Assembly: GCA_934500855.1 (NCBI GenBank)
Contig: CAKSUH010000017.1
Span: forward strand, 1 to 12,774
Length of the DNA: 12,774 nucleotides
Reading direction: 5' to 3'
Source of the DNA: an uncultured Eubacteriales bacterium
GTDB taxonomy: Bacteria > Bacillota > Clostridia > Oscillospirales > CAG-272
The translations under genes were made by a program, and so were the position numbers. A model generated the notes under the pieces. The model did no database searches. It saw nothing but the letters and a program-made list of their open reading frames with translations, and had not been told where the DNA came from. Positions 7,159-12,774 of this stretch are shown piece by piece (within the stretch, counting starts at the first letter, position 1; each line of letters begins with the position of its first letter).

Positions 7159-7282
7159 TGCTTGAAAACTTCTTGAAAGAAGTTTTCAAGACTTTCAAGA
7201 ACTTTAAGCAAGGGGGATTTTGCCCCTATGTTTATGTGGTACGGATTTTTTGTAGCCGTTTATGCACTACGCATTCCGGCTG
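7103..7282 (-). repeat. Composite palindromic intergenic element, copy A (upstream of the MATE gene)
   Basis: Collinear with copy B at 12565-12716. In minus-strand order from the distal end it has: a 32-nt block (7251-7282) identical to copy B except one base; a small GGGG/CCCC hairpin near 7212-7226; a perfect 30-nt palindrome (7161-7190, arms of 14); and hairpin units with TTGGGAC/GTCCCAA arms and a 3-nt loop. This copy has two such units (28 nt each, 7103-7130 and 7131-7158, one mismatch). It ends 20 bases before the MATE start codon. No transposase or U-tract is seen. It resembles intergenic palindromic repeats of clostridial genomes as I remember them, unverified. Confidence 0.85.
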
Positions 7283-7290
7283 ACAGAACG

Positions 7291-7320
7291 CCCTCATCCG
7301 TCGCCTGCGGCGGTTGAGGG
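7291..7320. repeat. CCCTCA/TGAGGG hairpin adjoining copy A
   Basis: The arms CCCTCA (7291-7296) and TGAGGG (7315-7320) pair, followed after one mismatch by CCG/CGG. It begins 8 bases past the end of the shared element and is absent beside copy B. It resembles a GC-rich palindromic spacer motif I associate with Oscillospiraceae genomes, from memory only. No function is assigned. Confidence 0.5.
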
Positions 7321-7324
7321 GAAC

Positions 7325-7375
7325 GGTATAATCTGCAATAACCACTCGCAGTGTTCTGCATTGCAGACTTGTACC
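7325..7375. repeat. 51-nt hairpin between rimO and the MATE leader element
   Basis: Arms 7325-7339 and 7360-7375 pair over 15 positions (14 Watson-Crick, one G-T) with a single bulged C at 7368. The 20-nt interior contains a further CACT/AGTG stem around CGC. It starts 15 bases past the rimO stop codon on the minus strand and has no following U-tract, so it is a poor intrinsic terminator. With the elements at 7103-7282 and 7291-7320 it accounts for almost the whole 308-bp gap between rimO and the MATE gene. Confidence 0.7.
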
Positions 7376-7390
7376 ATTCTTTATCTCCCG

Positions 7391-8731
7391 TCAGACCCGA
7401 TCCCCGTAGAGGTCATAATCGACCACATCGTTGACCCTGACATTCACGAATGTTCCGGGGGCAACGCGCATGGGGGACTTGAAATAAACCTTTCCGTCAA
7501 TCTCGGGGGAATCCGCCGCGCTTCTGCCGTAATGGACGGAAGCAACCGTGTCATAGCCTTCGCAAAGCACGGTGATGACCTTTCCCAACTTTTCGCGGTT
7601 CAGTTCCTCGTTGATCTCCATCTGTTGCCGCATGAAGATATCCAGTCGATCCTGCTTCACCTGTTCGTCAATCTGATCGGGGAAGTCATAGGCAGGCGTT
7701 CCCTCTTCGCGGGAGTAGGTAAACGCGCCCGCGTGGTCGAATTTCTCCTCTTTCGCAAACTGACAGAGCGCCTCGAAATCCGCTTCGGTTTCTCCGGGGA
7801 AGCCGACGATAAAGGTGGTGCGAATGATGAGATCGGGAATCTCCCGCCGCAGTTTTGCAAGCACTTCGCGGATCATGGCGCTGTCCCCGTGGCGGTTCAT
7901 GCGCTTCAGGACAGGGTCGCTGATGTGTTGGAGCGGCAGGTCGATGTATTTCAGCACGCGCGGATTGTCGCGGATTTCCGCAATCAGCTCGTCTGTAATC
8001 TTATCGGGGTAGCAATAGAGCAGGCGAATCCACGGAATGCTCGTCTCGTCGGTAATCCGCCGCAACAGCTCCGCCAGTTTATAGTCACCGTAAAGGTCCT
8101 TTCCGTAGCGCGTGATGTCCTGCGCGATAATCGTCAGTTCCTTCACCCCGAGCGCTTCCATCTGCTTTGCCTCTGCAACCAGATCCTCCATGGGGCGACT
8201 GCGGAATCTGCCGCGGATATAGGGAATCGCGCAATAGGAACAGCGGTTGTCGCATCCTTCCGCGATTTTGAGGTAGGCGGTGTAGTCGGGGGTGGTCAGC
8301 ACGCGGTCGCCGCCGAGCACCACCGAATCGCGGTCATCGTGCGCGTAGTATTTCGGGCGTTCCTCGCCCTTCTTCACCTTCGCTGTGACCGCCTTGATTG
8401 CGTCAACGATGCGGTGAATGCTCCCCACACCCAGAACCGCGTCCACCTCGGGCAGTTCGGTAAAGATTTCCTCCCCGTAGCGCTCCGCAAGGCACCCCGT
8501 GACGATAATCGCCTTAAGGTGGCGGTTCTTCTTCAGCCACGCAACATCCAGAATGTTGTCGATGGCTTCCTTCTTCGCGCTCTCGATAAACGCGCAGGTG
8601 TTGACGATAATCACATCCGCGTCAATGTCCTCGGGCGTAATCTCGTATCCCGCCTCCATGACCTCGTGGAGCATGACCTCGGTGTCCAGCTGATTCTTGG
8701 GGCATCCGAGCGATACAAATCCGATTTTCAT
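7391..8731 (-). CDS. rimO: Ribosomal protein S12 methylthiotransferase RimO
   Basis: Radical-SAM enzyme that methylthiolates the conserved Asp of ribosomal protein S12, with two [4Fe-4S] clusters. The 446-residue protein has the UPF0004 domain with Cys10 (SLGCPKNQLDTE), Cys46 (NTCAFIESAK) and Cys80 (TGCLAERY). The radical-SAM triad is Cys160/Cys164/Cys167 in AEGCDNRCSYCAIP, and a C-terminal TRAM domain spans about 378-443. SLGCPKNQLDTE and YIRGRFRSRP separate it from MiaB. I chose ATG at 8731 because it begins the standard MKIGFVSLGC and AAAGGA lies about 11 bases upstream; the alternative ATG at 8743 would abut that site. The gene follows the PHP gene by 20 bases and shares its promoter at 9665-9693. 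Confidence 0.97.
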   Translation of the reverse strand: MKIGFVSLGCPKNQLDTEVMLHEVMEAGYEITPEDIDADVIIVNTCAFIESAKKEAIDNILDVAWLKKNRHLKAIIVTGCLAERYGEEIFTELPEVDAVLGVGSIHRIVDAIKAVTAKVKKGEERPKYYAHDDRDSVVLGGDRVLTTPDYTAYLKIAEGCDNRCSYCAIPYIRGRFRSRPMEDLVAEAKQMEALGVKELTIIAQDITRYGKDLYGDYKLAELLRRITDETSIPWIRLLYCYPDKITDELIAEIRDNPRVLKYIDLPLQHISDPVLKRMNRHGDSAMIREVLAKLRREIPDLIIRTTFIVGFPGETEADFEALCQFAKEEKFDHAGAFTYSREEGTPAYDFPDQIDEQVKQDRLDIFMRQQMEINEELNREKLGKVITVLCEGYDTVASVHYGRSAADSPEIDGKVYFKSPMRVAPGTFVNVRVNDVVDYDLYGDRV

Positions 8732-8751
8732 AGGTTCCATCATCCTTTACC

Positions 8752-9633
8752 TTATCTCGGCAACGGAACGCAGTTTGTCCACGCCTGCCGTCCTTCTTTG
8801 TCCGTGACCCGCGCGCGGACAAAATGCTCGCGCTTCACAACGGGAACGCGGACCTCGCGCAGATCCTCACCTTCGATCATGCGCTTATCGACCCACACCG
8901 CGTCCGAAAAGACCGCGACCTCGCGGCAGGGCGAACAGGTGATAACCGCCTCGTCCCCTTCCACACGGATGTGAACTTCGGGTCCCTCGGTGGCATAGAA
9001 ATCGCCGCGGCGGATGGCGGGAAGCAGGCTTTCGCGCGACGCGTCGTCCGCTTTGACCATGATCCACGCAAAGCAACGGTCGGAGTCGTAATAGTGGGTA
9101 TCGTCGTCGGCAACAAGCGGCAGGAGCAGTCCGTGCGCGCCGAGTTGGTCGACGATAACGGAGGAATCGGGGCGTCTGGATTCATGCACGCCCGAAACCG
9201 AATTGTAAATCTCGGTTGCGTCGAACCCGTGCAGGCGCAGAATCTGCTCGGGGGTGTTGAGCGACCATGCGGGATGCGCAAGAATTGCGAGTCCGCCTGC
9301 GGCATGAATCGCGTCAATGACCTGTTGCGGGTCGGCGGTTTCATCGTTTCCGACAATCTCCGGCTCCCGCTCGGTACCGATGGAGAGGATATGAAACACG
9401 CCGTCCTTGCCCGTGTCGCCTGCAAGGTTATATTCCGCGCCCGACAAAACCGTCATGCCTTCGACCGTTCCGCCTTCGCCGTACCGCCAATGGTCGGTCA
9501 GCGCCACCGCATCATAGCCCTCGTTGCGATAGATCCGCAGGGCGGTTGCGGGCGAATGCGCCCCGTCCGACCGCGTCGTGTGCATATGCAGATTTACCTT
9601 CTGTCTCCTGTTTCCGTACAGATCAAACTGCAT
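8752..9633 (-). CDS. PHP-domain metal-dependent phosphoesterase (CehA/McbA-like)
   Basis: A 293-residue PHP hydrolase, probably cytoplasmic since no signal peptide is visible. Putative metal ligands are all present: His16 and His18 (NLHMHT), Asp23 (RSDG), Asp47/His48 (LTDHW), Glu67 (SGAEY), His81, His120 (LAHPAW), Glu141 (TEIYN), and Asp178/His180 (ADDDTH). The C-terminal region (about 205-293), with GDFYATEGPEV and a beta-rich end, matches stand-alone CehA/McbA-like PHP proteins rather than polymerase or histidinol-phosphate phosphatase forms. Small phosphoesters or nucleotides are possible substrates; none can be named. The start is ATG at 9633 with AAAGAGG 9 bases upstream; the GTG at 9642 would directly abut that site. 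It is the first gene of an operon with rimO. Confidence 0.9.
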   Translation of the reverse strand: MQFDLYGNRRQKVNLHMHTTRSDGAHSPATALRIYRNEGYDAVALTDHWRYGEGGTVEGMTVLSGAEYNLAGDTGKDGVFHILSIGTEREPEIVGNDETADPQQVIDAIHAAGGLAILAHPAWSLNTPEQILRLHGFDATEIYNSVSGVHESRRPDSSVIVDQLGAHGLLLPLVADDDTHYYDSDRCFAWIMVKADDASRESLLPAIRRGDFYATEGPEVHIRVEGDEAVITCSPCREVAVFSDAVWVDKRMIEGEDLREVRVPVVKREHFVRARVTDKEGRQAWTNCVPLPR

Positions 9634-9664
9634 TGATTTCACCCTCTTTCCGAAATCTCCTTAT

Positions 9665-9693
9665 ATTTTATCATAAACCCGTCTCTTTTACAA
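9665..9693 (-). promoter_or_regulatory. Sigma-A promoter for the PHP-rimO operon
   Basis: Read on the minus strand: TTGTAA (9693-9688), a 17-nt spacer, and TAAAAT (9670-9665), both near consensus. The predicted start near 9658 gives a short leader of about 25 nt that contains the AAAGAGG ribosome binding site. It is divergent from the plus-strand promoter at 9841-9869. Confidence 0.75.
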
Positions 9694-9840
9694 GACTTTC
9701 CGCAAAATTTTTAGAGAAATCCGGCAGAGAAAGAGCCTTTCCTCCCGAAAGTCCGGCGCGCGCCCTCCGAACCGCCCTCACGCGCGGGGGACCTTCCCCT
9801 CTCCCCCTCCCGCGACCCCCTCATTTTTTCGGAAAAAACC

Positions 9841-9869
9841 TTGACAAGGAGAAAGAGGTGTGATATAAT
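9841..9869 (+). promoter_or_regulatory. Strong extended -10 sigma-A promoter for the acidic membrane protein
   Basis: TTGACA at 9841-9846, a 17-nt spacer, and TATAAT at 9864-9869, preceded by the TG of an extended -10 (9861-9862). An A6 tract (9833-9838) directly precedes the -35 and may act as an UP-like element; it can pair with T6 at 9824-9829 around CGG. Farther upstream, 9791-9823 is strongly pyrimidine-rich. Transcription probably starts near 9876, giving a leader of about 34 nt. Confidence 0.9.
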
Positions 9870-9909
9870 AGAGGAAAGATGGATACTTATCACGGAAAGG
9901 TGACAGAGA

Positions 9910-11721
9910 ATGAAAAACATGCAAGCGAAACGAATTGCGAAAATCGCGCTGTCAGTCCTGATCCTGACCCTTGCGGCAGTCCTGCTTGCGATCCCCGTTT
10001 GCGCGGAGGAGAGCGGAACGGAAACCGCCGCGCCGTTTTGGTTCACGCCGATCGGCATGACGGCAATCATTCTGGCGGTCGCGGTCCTCATCGTAGCCCT
10101 TGTTTACCTTGCACGGGCGGCGAGAGCGCGGAGAAAGAGCGAAGAACCGACCGTCATCCCGCTGGAGCCGAACCTGCCCGAGATGCGGACCAAGGAAAAC
10201 GAACCGCGTACCTTCGCGGAAGCCGTTGATCGGTACGCAAAGGAAGAGAAGCAGAAGTCCGACGCGGAGCAAAAGCGGGAACTGAACCGCGCAATCAACG
10301 AGGTCCTGTATGACATCCGCCGTGCGGACCTTGCGGAGCGGAACGCAAAATCCGCAGACGCGACCGACGGGCGGCAAAGTCCCGATGCGCAAAAGCCCGA
10401 GCCGACCGGGAAAACGGAAACGGTCCTGAATGCGGAACCCGCCCCCCGCACACCCGACGAGGATGTGGCGGACGATCTGGCGGACCGCGTGGAACAGCGG
10501 ACCGAACGCAGGACCGACGCGGACAGCATCCGTGAAGCCGACGAGCAAAGCGTGAAAAAAGCCGCGTATTACACCGCGTTCGAGGAAGCGAAGAACATTT
10601 CCGCCGACGCGAGCGACGCAATCGACCTGACCGAGGACATCACGCCTGCGGTCACGGCGGAGTTGGAAGAGGAACTGGAGCAGACCGAGCAGCCGCTGGA
10701 GGTCGAACAGGCCGACAACGCGGCGATTGACGCGGTGATTGCGGACATCCGCGATTCGGTGCTGGCGGACGGCGAGGAGCCGATCGAACTGACCGAGGAG
10801 GATCCGGAGGAGACCGAAGCCGCAGTCAACGAAGCGCTGGAGGAAGCCATTGCGGAGCCGGCAGCGGCGGCGTATGCCGATGTGACCGATGAGGAAGCGG
10901 AGGACGATGCCGACGAAGAGGAGCCGGACGAAGAATCGGACGAGGATGACGAGGACGGCGACGGTGCCGATGCGTCGGAAGCGCCCGCGACCTTCGGCGG
11001 TCAGCGAATCGTCTACATTGATGCAAAAGCCAATCCCGAGGCTTATGCGGAGCTTTTGGAGCGCGAAAAACGCGGCGAGGTCACGCTGGTCTACCGCTAC
11101 CGCAAGAGTTTTCTTTCCAAAATGGCGCTTGCCGATGACACCGTCAAGAGTTATTACAGCGAATTGAAAAATGCGTTCCTTGCCTATAAGGGCGTGAAAT
11201 GCCGCACCAGCTGGGGCTACGAAGCCTTCAACAAGGGCAGAACCAAACTGGCGCGTATGGATGTCAAAACCAAGTCGCTTTACCTCTATCTTGCAATTGA
11301 CCCGCAGTCGCTTGTTGACACGAAGTACAACTTCAAGGATATGTCCGAGAAGAAAAAGTACGCCGCAACGCCCGTTCTGATGAAGATTCGCGGCGAGCGG
11401 AAGTTCAGGCACGCGCTGGAGCTGATTGAAAAGATCTGCGGCGAAGAGTTGCAGCTTAAGCGTCTGGAAATCGAACCGACCGATTATCGCCTGCCGCTCA
11501 TGACGCAGGACGAAATGGTCGAAGCCGGCTACATGAAAATGATGGTCGGCGCCGTCCCGGTCGCCCCCGAGACGGCAGAACAGCCGGAGCCTTCCGAAGC
11601 GGAAACCGCAGAGGTTGCGGAAACTGCCGAGACTGCCGAGACTGCCGAGACTGCGGAAACTGCGGAAACTGCGGAAACTGCGCCCGCCGAAGAAGCTCCC
11701 TCTACGGAACAAGCCGAATAA
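9910..11721 (+). CDS. Acidic membrane-anchored protein with a conserved C-terminal domain of unknown function
   Basis: A 603-residue protein I cannot assign a function. An N-terminal hydrophobic segment (about 12-32, ending VCA-EE, possibly a cleaved signal peptide) and a second one (about 48-68) followed by the basic RAARARRK predict the rest to be cytoplasmic. Residues 75-360 are low-complexity and very acidic, with an Asp/Glu-rich run around 327-352. A folded domain follows (about 366-545): RKSFLSKMALADD, VKSYYSELKNAFLAYKGVK, and DPQSLVDTKYNF. I remember similar segments in hypothetical clostridial proteins but know no function. The tail holds seven Ala-Glu-Thr repeats (about 570-590). ATG at 9910 has AAAGG 9 bases upstream. 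It is the only plus-strand gene here, monocistronic between its promoter and terminators. Confidence 0.88.
   Translation: MKNMQAKRIAKIALSVLILTLAAVLLAIPVCAEESGTETAAPFWFTPIGMTAIILAVAVLIVALVYLARAARARRKSEEPTVIPLEPNLPEMRTKENEPRTFAEAVDRYAKEEKQKSDAEQKRELNRAINEVLYDIRRADLAERNAKSADATDGRQSPDAQKPEPTGKTETVLNAEPAPRTPDEDVADDLADRVEQRTERRTDADSIREADEQSVKKAAYYTAFEEAKNISADASDAIDLTEDITPAVTAELEEELEQTEQPLEVEQADNAAIDAVIADIRDSVLADGEEPIELTEEDPEETEAAVNEALEEAIAEPAAAAYADVTDEEAEDDADEEEPDEESDEDDEDGDGADASEAPATFGGQRIVYIDAKANPEAYAELLEREKRGEVTLVYRYRKSFLSKMALADDTVKSYYSELKNAFLAYKGVKCRTSWGYEAFNKGRTKLARMDVKTKSLYLYLAIDPQSLVDTKYNFKDMSEKKKYAATPVLMKIRGERKFRHALELIEKICGEELQLKRLEIEPTDYRLPLMTQDEMVEAGYMKMMVGAVPVAPETAEQPEPSEAETAEVAETAETAETAETAETAETAETAPAEEAPSTEQAE
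11617..11679 (+). repeat. Seven 9-nt tandem repeats coding for (Ala-Glu-Thr)7
   Basis: Seven uninterrupted in-frame units of 9 nt near the 3' end of the acidic-protein gene. There are two synonymous unit types: A (GCGGAAACT) and B (GCCGAGACT), in the order A-B-B-B-A-A-A. The blocks imply repeated local duplication, and every gain or loss keeps the frame. Copy number probably varies between strains, which is inference. Confidence 0.92.
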
Positions 11722-11746
11722 TTGCGGGATTTTCCCGAACCTACAA

Positions 11747-11781
11747 GCCCCGAATGTCGCATGGCATTCGGGGTATTTTTT
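11747..11781 (+). terminator. Intrinsic terminator of the acidic-protein gene
   Basis: CCCCGAATG (11748-11756) and CATTCGGGG (11765-11773) form a perfect 9-bp stem with an 8-nt loop, followed by TA and T6 (11776-11781). It begins 26 bases after the stop codon at 11721. Confidence 0.9.
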
Positions 11782-11852
11782 ATCGTTCCGGGGTTCCCGG
11801 CTCTTCAATCGATATCAAAACCAATTCTTATTCTATATTCCGACACAGAAAA

Positions 11853-11885
11853 CAACGGCAATCTTCCGATCGCCGTTGCTTTTTT
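11853..11885. terminator. Bidirectional terminator between convergent genes
   Basis: Arms 11853-11863 and 11868-11878 pair at 10 of 11 positions around a 4-nt loop. On the plus strand six Ts follow (11880-11885). On the minus strand a shorter TTTT follows, so it may terminate the lipoprotein transcript (gene ends at 11914) as well as back up the terminator at 11747-11781. Confidence 0.75.
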
Positions 11886-11897
11886 CCGAATTTCAAG

Positions 11898-11918
11898 CTT
11901 CAGGCTTCAGCCTTCAGA
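11898..11918. repeat. Three 7-nt tandem units overlapping the end of the lipoprotein gene
   Basis: CTTCAGG, CTTCAGC and CTTCAGA lie head to tail across the minus-strand stop codon (11914-11916). The 7-nt period is out of frame, so changes in unit number would act only around the stop and the 3' untranslated region. AGGCT and AGCCT inside the array also form a small inverted repeat. Confidence 0.6.
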
Positions 11919-12549
11919 CTGTCAGCTTATCGAGATACCAGACCCCGTCGATGTTGGCGAGGACCATGCGGTAAGAGAATTTCGCCTCGGGCTTGCCGAC
12001 CTCCCACGCGTCCATGGTGAGCAGGACCCTTTTTGCGTTGCTCGGTTTGATGAACTTCATGGTCCCGAAATCAAACACCAGCTCGGCTCTTGCGTCCTCT
12101 TTCGCGCTGTCGAGGCAATAGAAGTTGCCCCCATCCTCCTGGTATCGCGCCACCGCAACGGACGATGTGCCGCCGATGGATGCGGTCAGTCCGTCAAAGA
12201 CTGCGGGGTAGACCTGCTGTTCCAGCAGATCCCTGCTATAGACCTTTTCCGCCGCTTCCTTCAGTTCCGCAACAGACCCCAACCCGCATCTGGGGTCGAC
12301 GATGCTGTAATTCTGCTTATAGACCGATGAATCCGCCTCGTAAACGCCCTGATAGATCGGAGACTCCTTGTCATAAGTCGGAAGTCCCGCCCCGTAAAAC
12401 GCGACATTCAGCCGTCTCGCCTGTTCGGTCAGCTCTACAACTCTGTCGAACAGCTCCTCTTTTTTCGGTGCTTTACTGCATCCCCCGCACCCCGAAAGTC
12501 CCGCTGTCAGGGCGACCGCGCAGAGGATGGATAGAATCTTTTTTTTCAT
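11914..12549 (-). CDS. Small secreted lipoprotein of unknown function
   Basis: A 211-residue protein with a clear lipoprotein signal: MKKK, a hydrophobic stretch (about 5-18) and the lipobox Leu18-Ser19-Gly20-Cys21. It should be diacylated at Cys21 and anchored to the outer face of the membrane. The mature part has an alpha-helical start (about 29-50), a central region with YSIVDPRCGLGSVAELKEAAEKVYS (in two parts, about 81-104), and a beta-rich end (about 128-211) finishing VWYLDKLTV, as in small lipoproteins or NTF2-like folds; I do not recognise a family. The codons after ATG form a run of eight A. ATG at 12549 has GAGG about 7 bases upstream. The leader is the copy B element at 12565-12716. 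Confidence 0.85.
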   Translation of the reverse strand: MKKKILSILCAVALTAGLSGCGGCSKAPKKEELFDRVVELTEQARRLNVAFYGAGLPTYDKESPIYQGVYEADSSVYKQNYSIVDPRCGLGSVAELKEAAEKVYSRDLLEQQVYPAVFDGLTASIGGTSSVAVARYQEDGGNFYCLDSAKEDARAELVFDFGTMKFIKPSNAKRVLLTMDAWEVGKPEAKFSYRMVLANIDGVWYLDKLTV

Positions 12550-12564
12550 ATTAAAACCTCGGGA

Positions 12565-12716
12565 AAGACCTTGGGACGCTGTCCCAAACCCTGCTTAGAA
12601 AACTTTTGGAAAAGTTTTCTAAGAACTTTCAAAACTTTAATGAAGGGGATTTTTATCCCTATATTTAGGTTGTGCTGATTCTGATGTAGCCGTTTATGCG
12701 CTACGCATTCCGGCTG
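12565..12716 (-). repeat. Composite palindromic intergenic element, copy B (upstream of the lipoprotein gene)
   Basis: Collinear with copy A (7132-7282). It has one TTGGGAC/GTCCCAA hairpin (12571-12587, loop GCT), a perfect 30-nt palindrome (12594-12623, 14-nt arms), an AT-richer GGGAT/ATCCC hairpin (about 12645-12659) and the shared 32-nt end block (12685-12716). It ends 15 bases before the lipoprotein start, just upstream of its GAGG site, in the same orientation to the gene as copy A. The middle of the element is the most diverged part. Confidence 0.85.
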
Positions 12717-12723
12717 CTCCCGC

Positions 12724-12750
12724 ACAAAATCCCATCGAGCGGGATTTTGT
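12724..12750. repeat. 10-bp perfect hairpin at the right edge
   Basis: ACAAAATCCC (12724-12733) and GGGATTTTGT (12741-12750) pair perfectly around a 7-nt loop. The hairpin is bracketed by a direct repeat, TGCTCCCGC, at 12715-12723 and 12763-12771. It continues the structured spacer next to copy B and may extend beyond the window. No coding sequence is supported in 12550-12774. Confidence 0.6.
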
Positions 12751-12774
12751 CGGCTTACGCCTTGCTCCCGCTAC

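Noticed and set aside
7161..7190. The 30-bp palindrome as an intrinsic terminator
   Set aside because: The stem is A/T-rich and neither strand has a U-tract after it. The same holds for copy B.
7103..7282. CRISPR array
   Set aside because: Only two adjacent 28-nt units, with no spacers between them and no cas genes.
7262..8974. A 570-codon plus-strand open frame opposite rimO
   Set aside because: RimO is unambiguous on the other strand, and this frame starts inside the repeat element and shows no domain.
9952..11808. A 618-codon open frame antisense to the acidic-protein gene
   Set aside because: It mirrors the GC-rich, repetitive codons of the plus-strand gene, yields low-complexity Phe/Arg/Gly-rich sequence, and lacks a promoter or ribosome binding site. 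The plus-strand gene has all of these.
12539..12546. Phase-variable homopolymer (A8) at the start of the lipoprotein gene
   Set aside because: A run of eight A in Lys codons of a lipoprotein signal peptide is common and too short to claim phase variation without strain data.

Overview
The window looks like chromosomal DNA of a fairly GC-rich member of the Clostridia (Bacillota), probably of the Oscillospiraceae/Ruminococcaceae type. The grounds are AGGAGG-type ribosome binding sites, sigma-A promoters close to TTGACA-N17-TATAAT, an alpha2-type glycyl-tRNA synthetase, an OmpR/HAMP-kinase pair and a PF06541 membrane protein. The family-level placement is an inference from gene content and style; no phylogenetic marker such as rRNA is present.

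Ten of eleven genes lie on the minus strand. From the right edge leftwards they are: a small lipoprotein (12549-11914); then, after one plus-strand gene, a PHP-domain metallohydrolase (9633-8752) and rimO (8731-7391) as one short operon; a MATE exporter (7082-5685); pgsA (5611-5000); an NYN-domain putative RNase (4913-4137) whose stop overlaps the start of glycyl-tRNA synthetase (4140-2719); a response regulator (2641-1970) overlapping its histidine kinase (1973-909); and a PF06541 membrane protein (817-68) with its own near-perfect promoter. The only plus-strand gene (9910-11721) encodes a 603-residue, very acidic membrane-anchored protein with a conserved C-terminal domain of unknown function and a 9-nt tandem repeat coding for (Ala-Glu-Thr)7. 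It starts from a textbook extended -10 promoter, divergent from the PHP/rimO promoter, and ends at two terminators shared with the convergent lipoprotein gene.

Most genes are housekeeping: S12 methylthiolation (RimO), glycine charging (GlyQS) and phosphatidylglycerol synthesis (PgsA). No phage, IS element, CRISPR array, RNA gene or defence island is visible.

The unusual content is in the spacers. A composite palindromic element of about 150 bp occurs twice (7103-7282 and 12565-12716), in the same orientation and directly upstream of the ribosome binding sites of two unrelated genes. Its central 30-bp palindrome differs between copies, yet each copy is a perfect palindrome, so the changes are compensatory. 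Other structured spacers are a 52-bp near-perfect palindrome filling the glyQS-response regulator junction, a 51-nt hairpin after rimO, and a 10-bp-stem hairpin at the right edge. These look like a family of palindromic intergenic repeats. Whether they are mobile, regulatory or both cannot be decided from one window.
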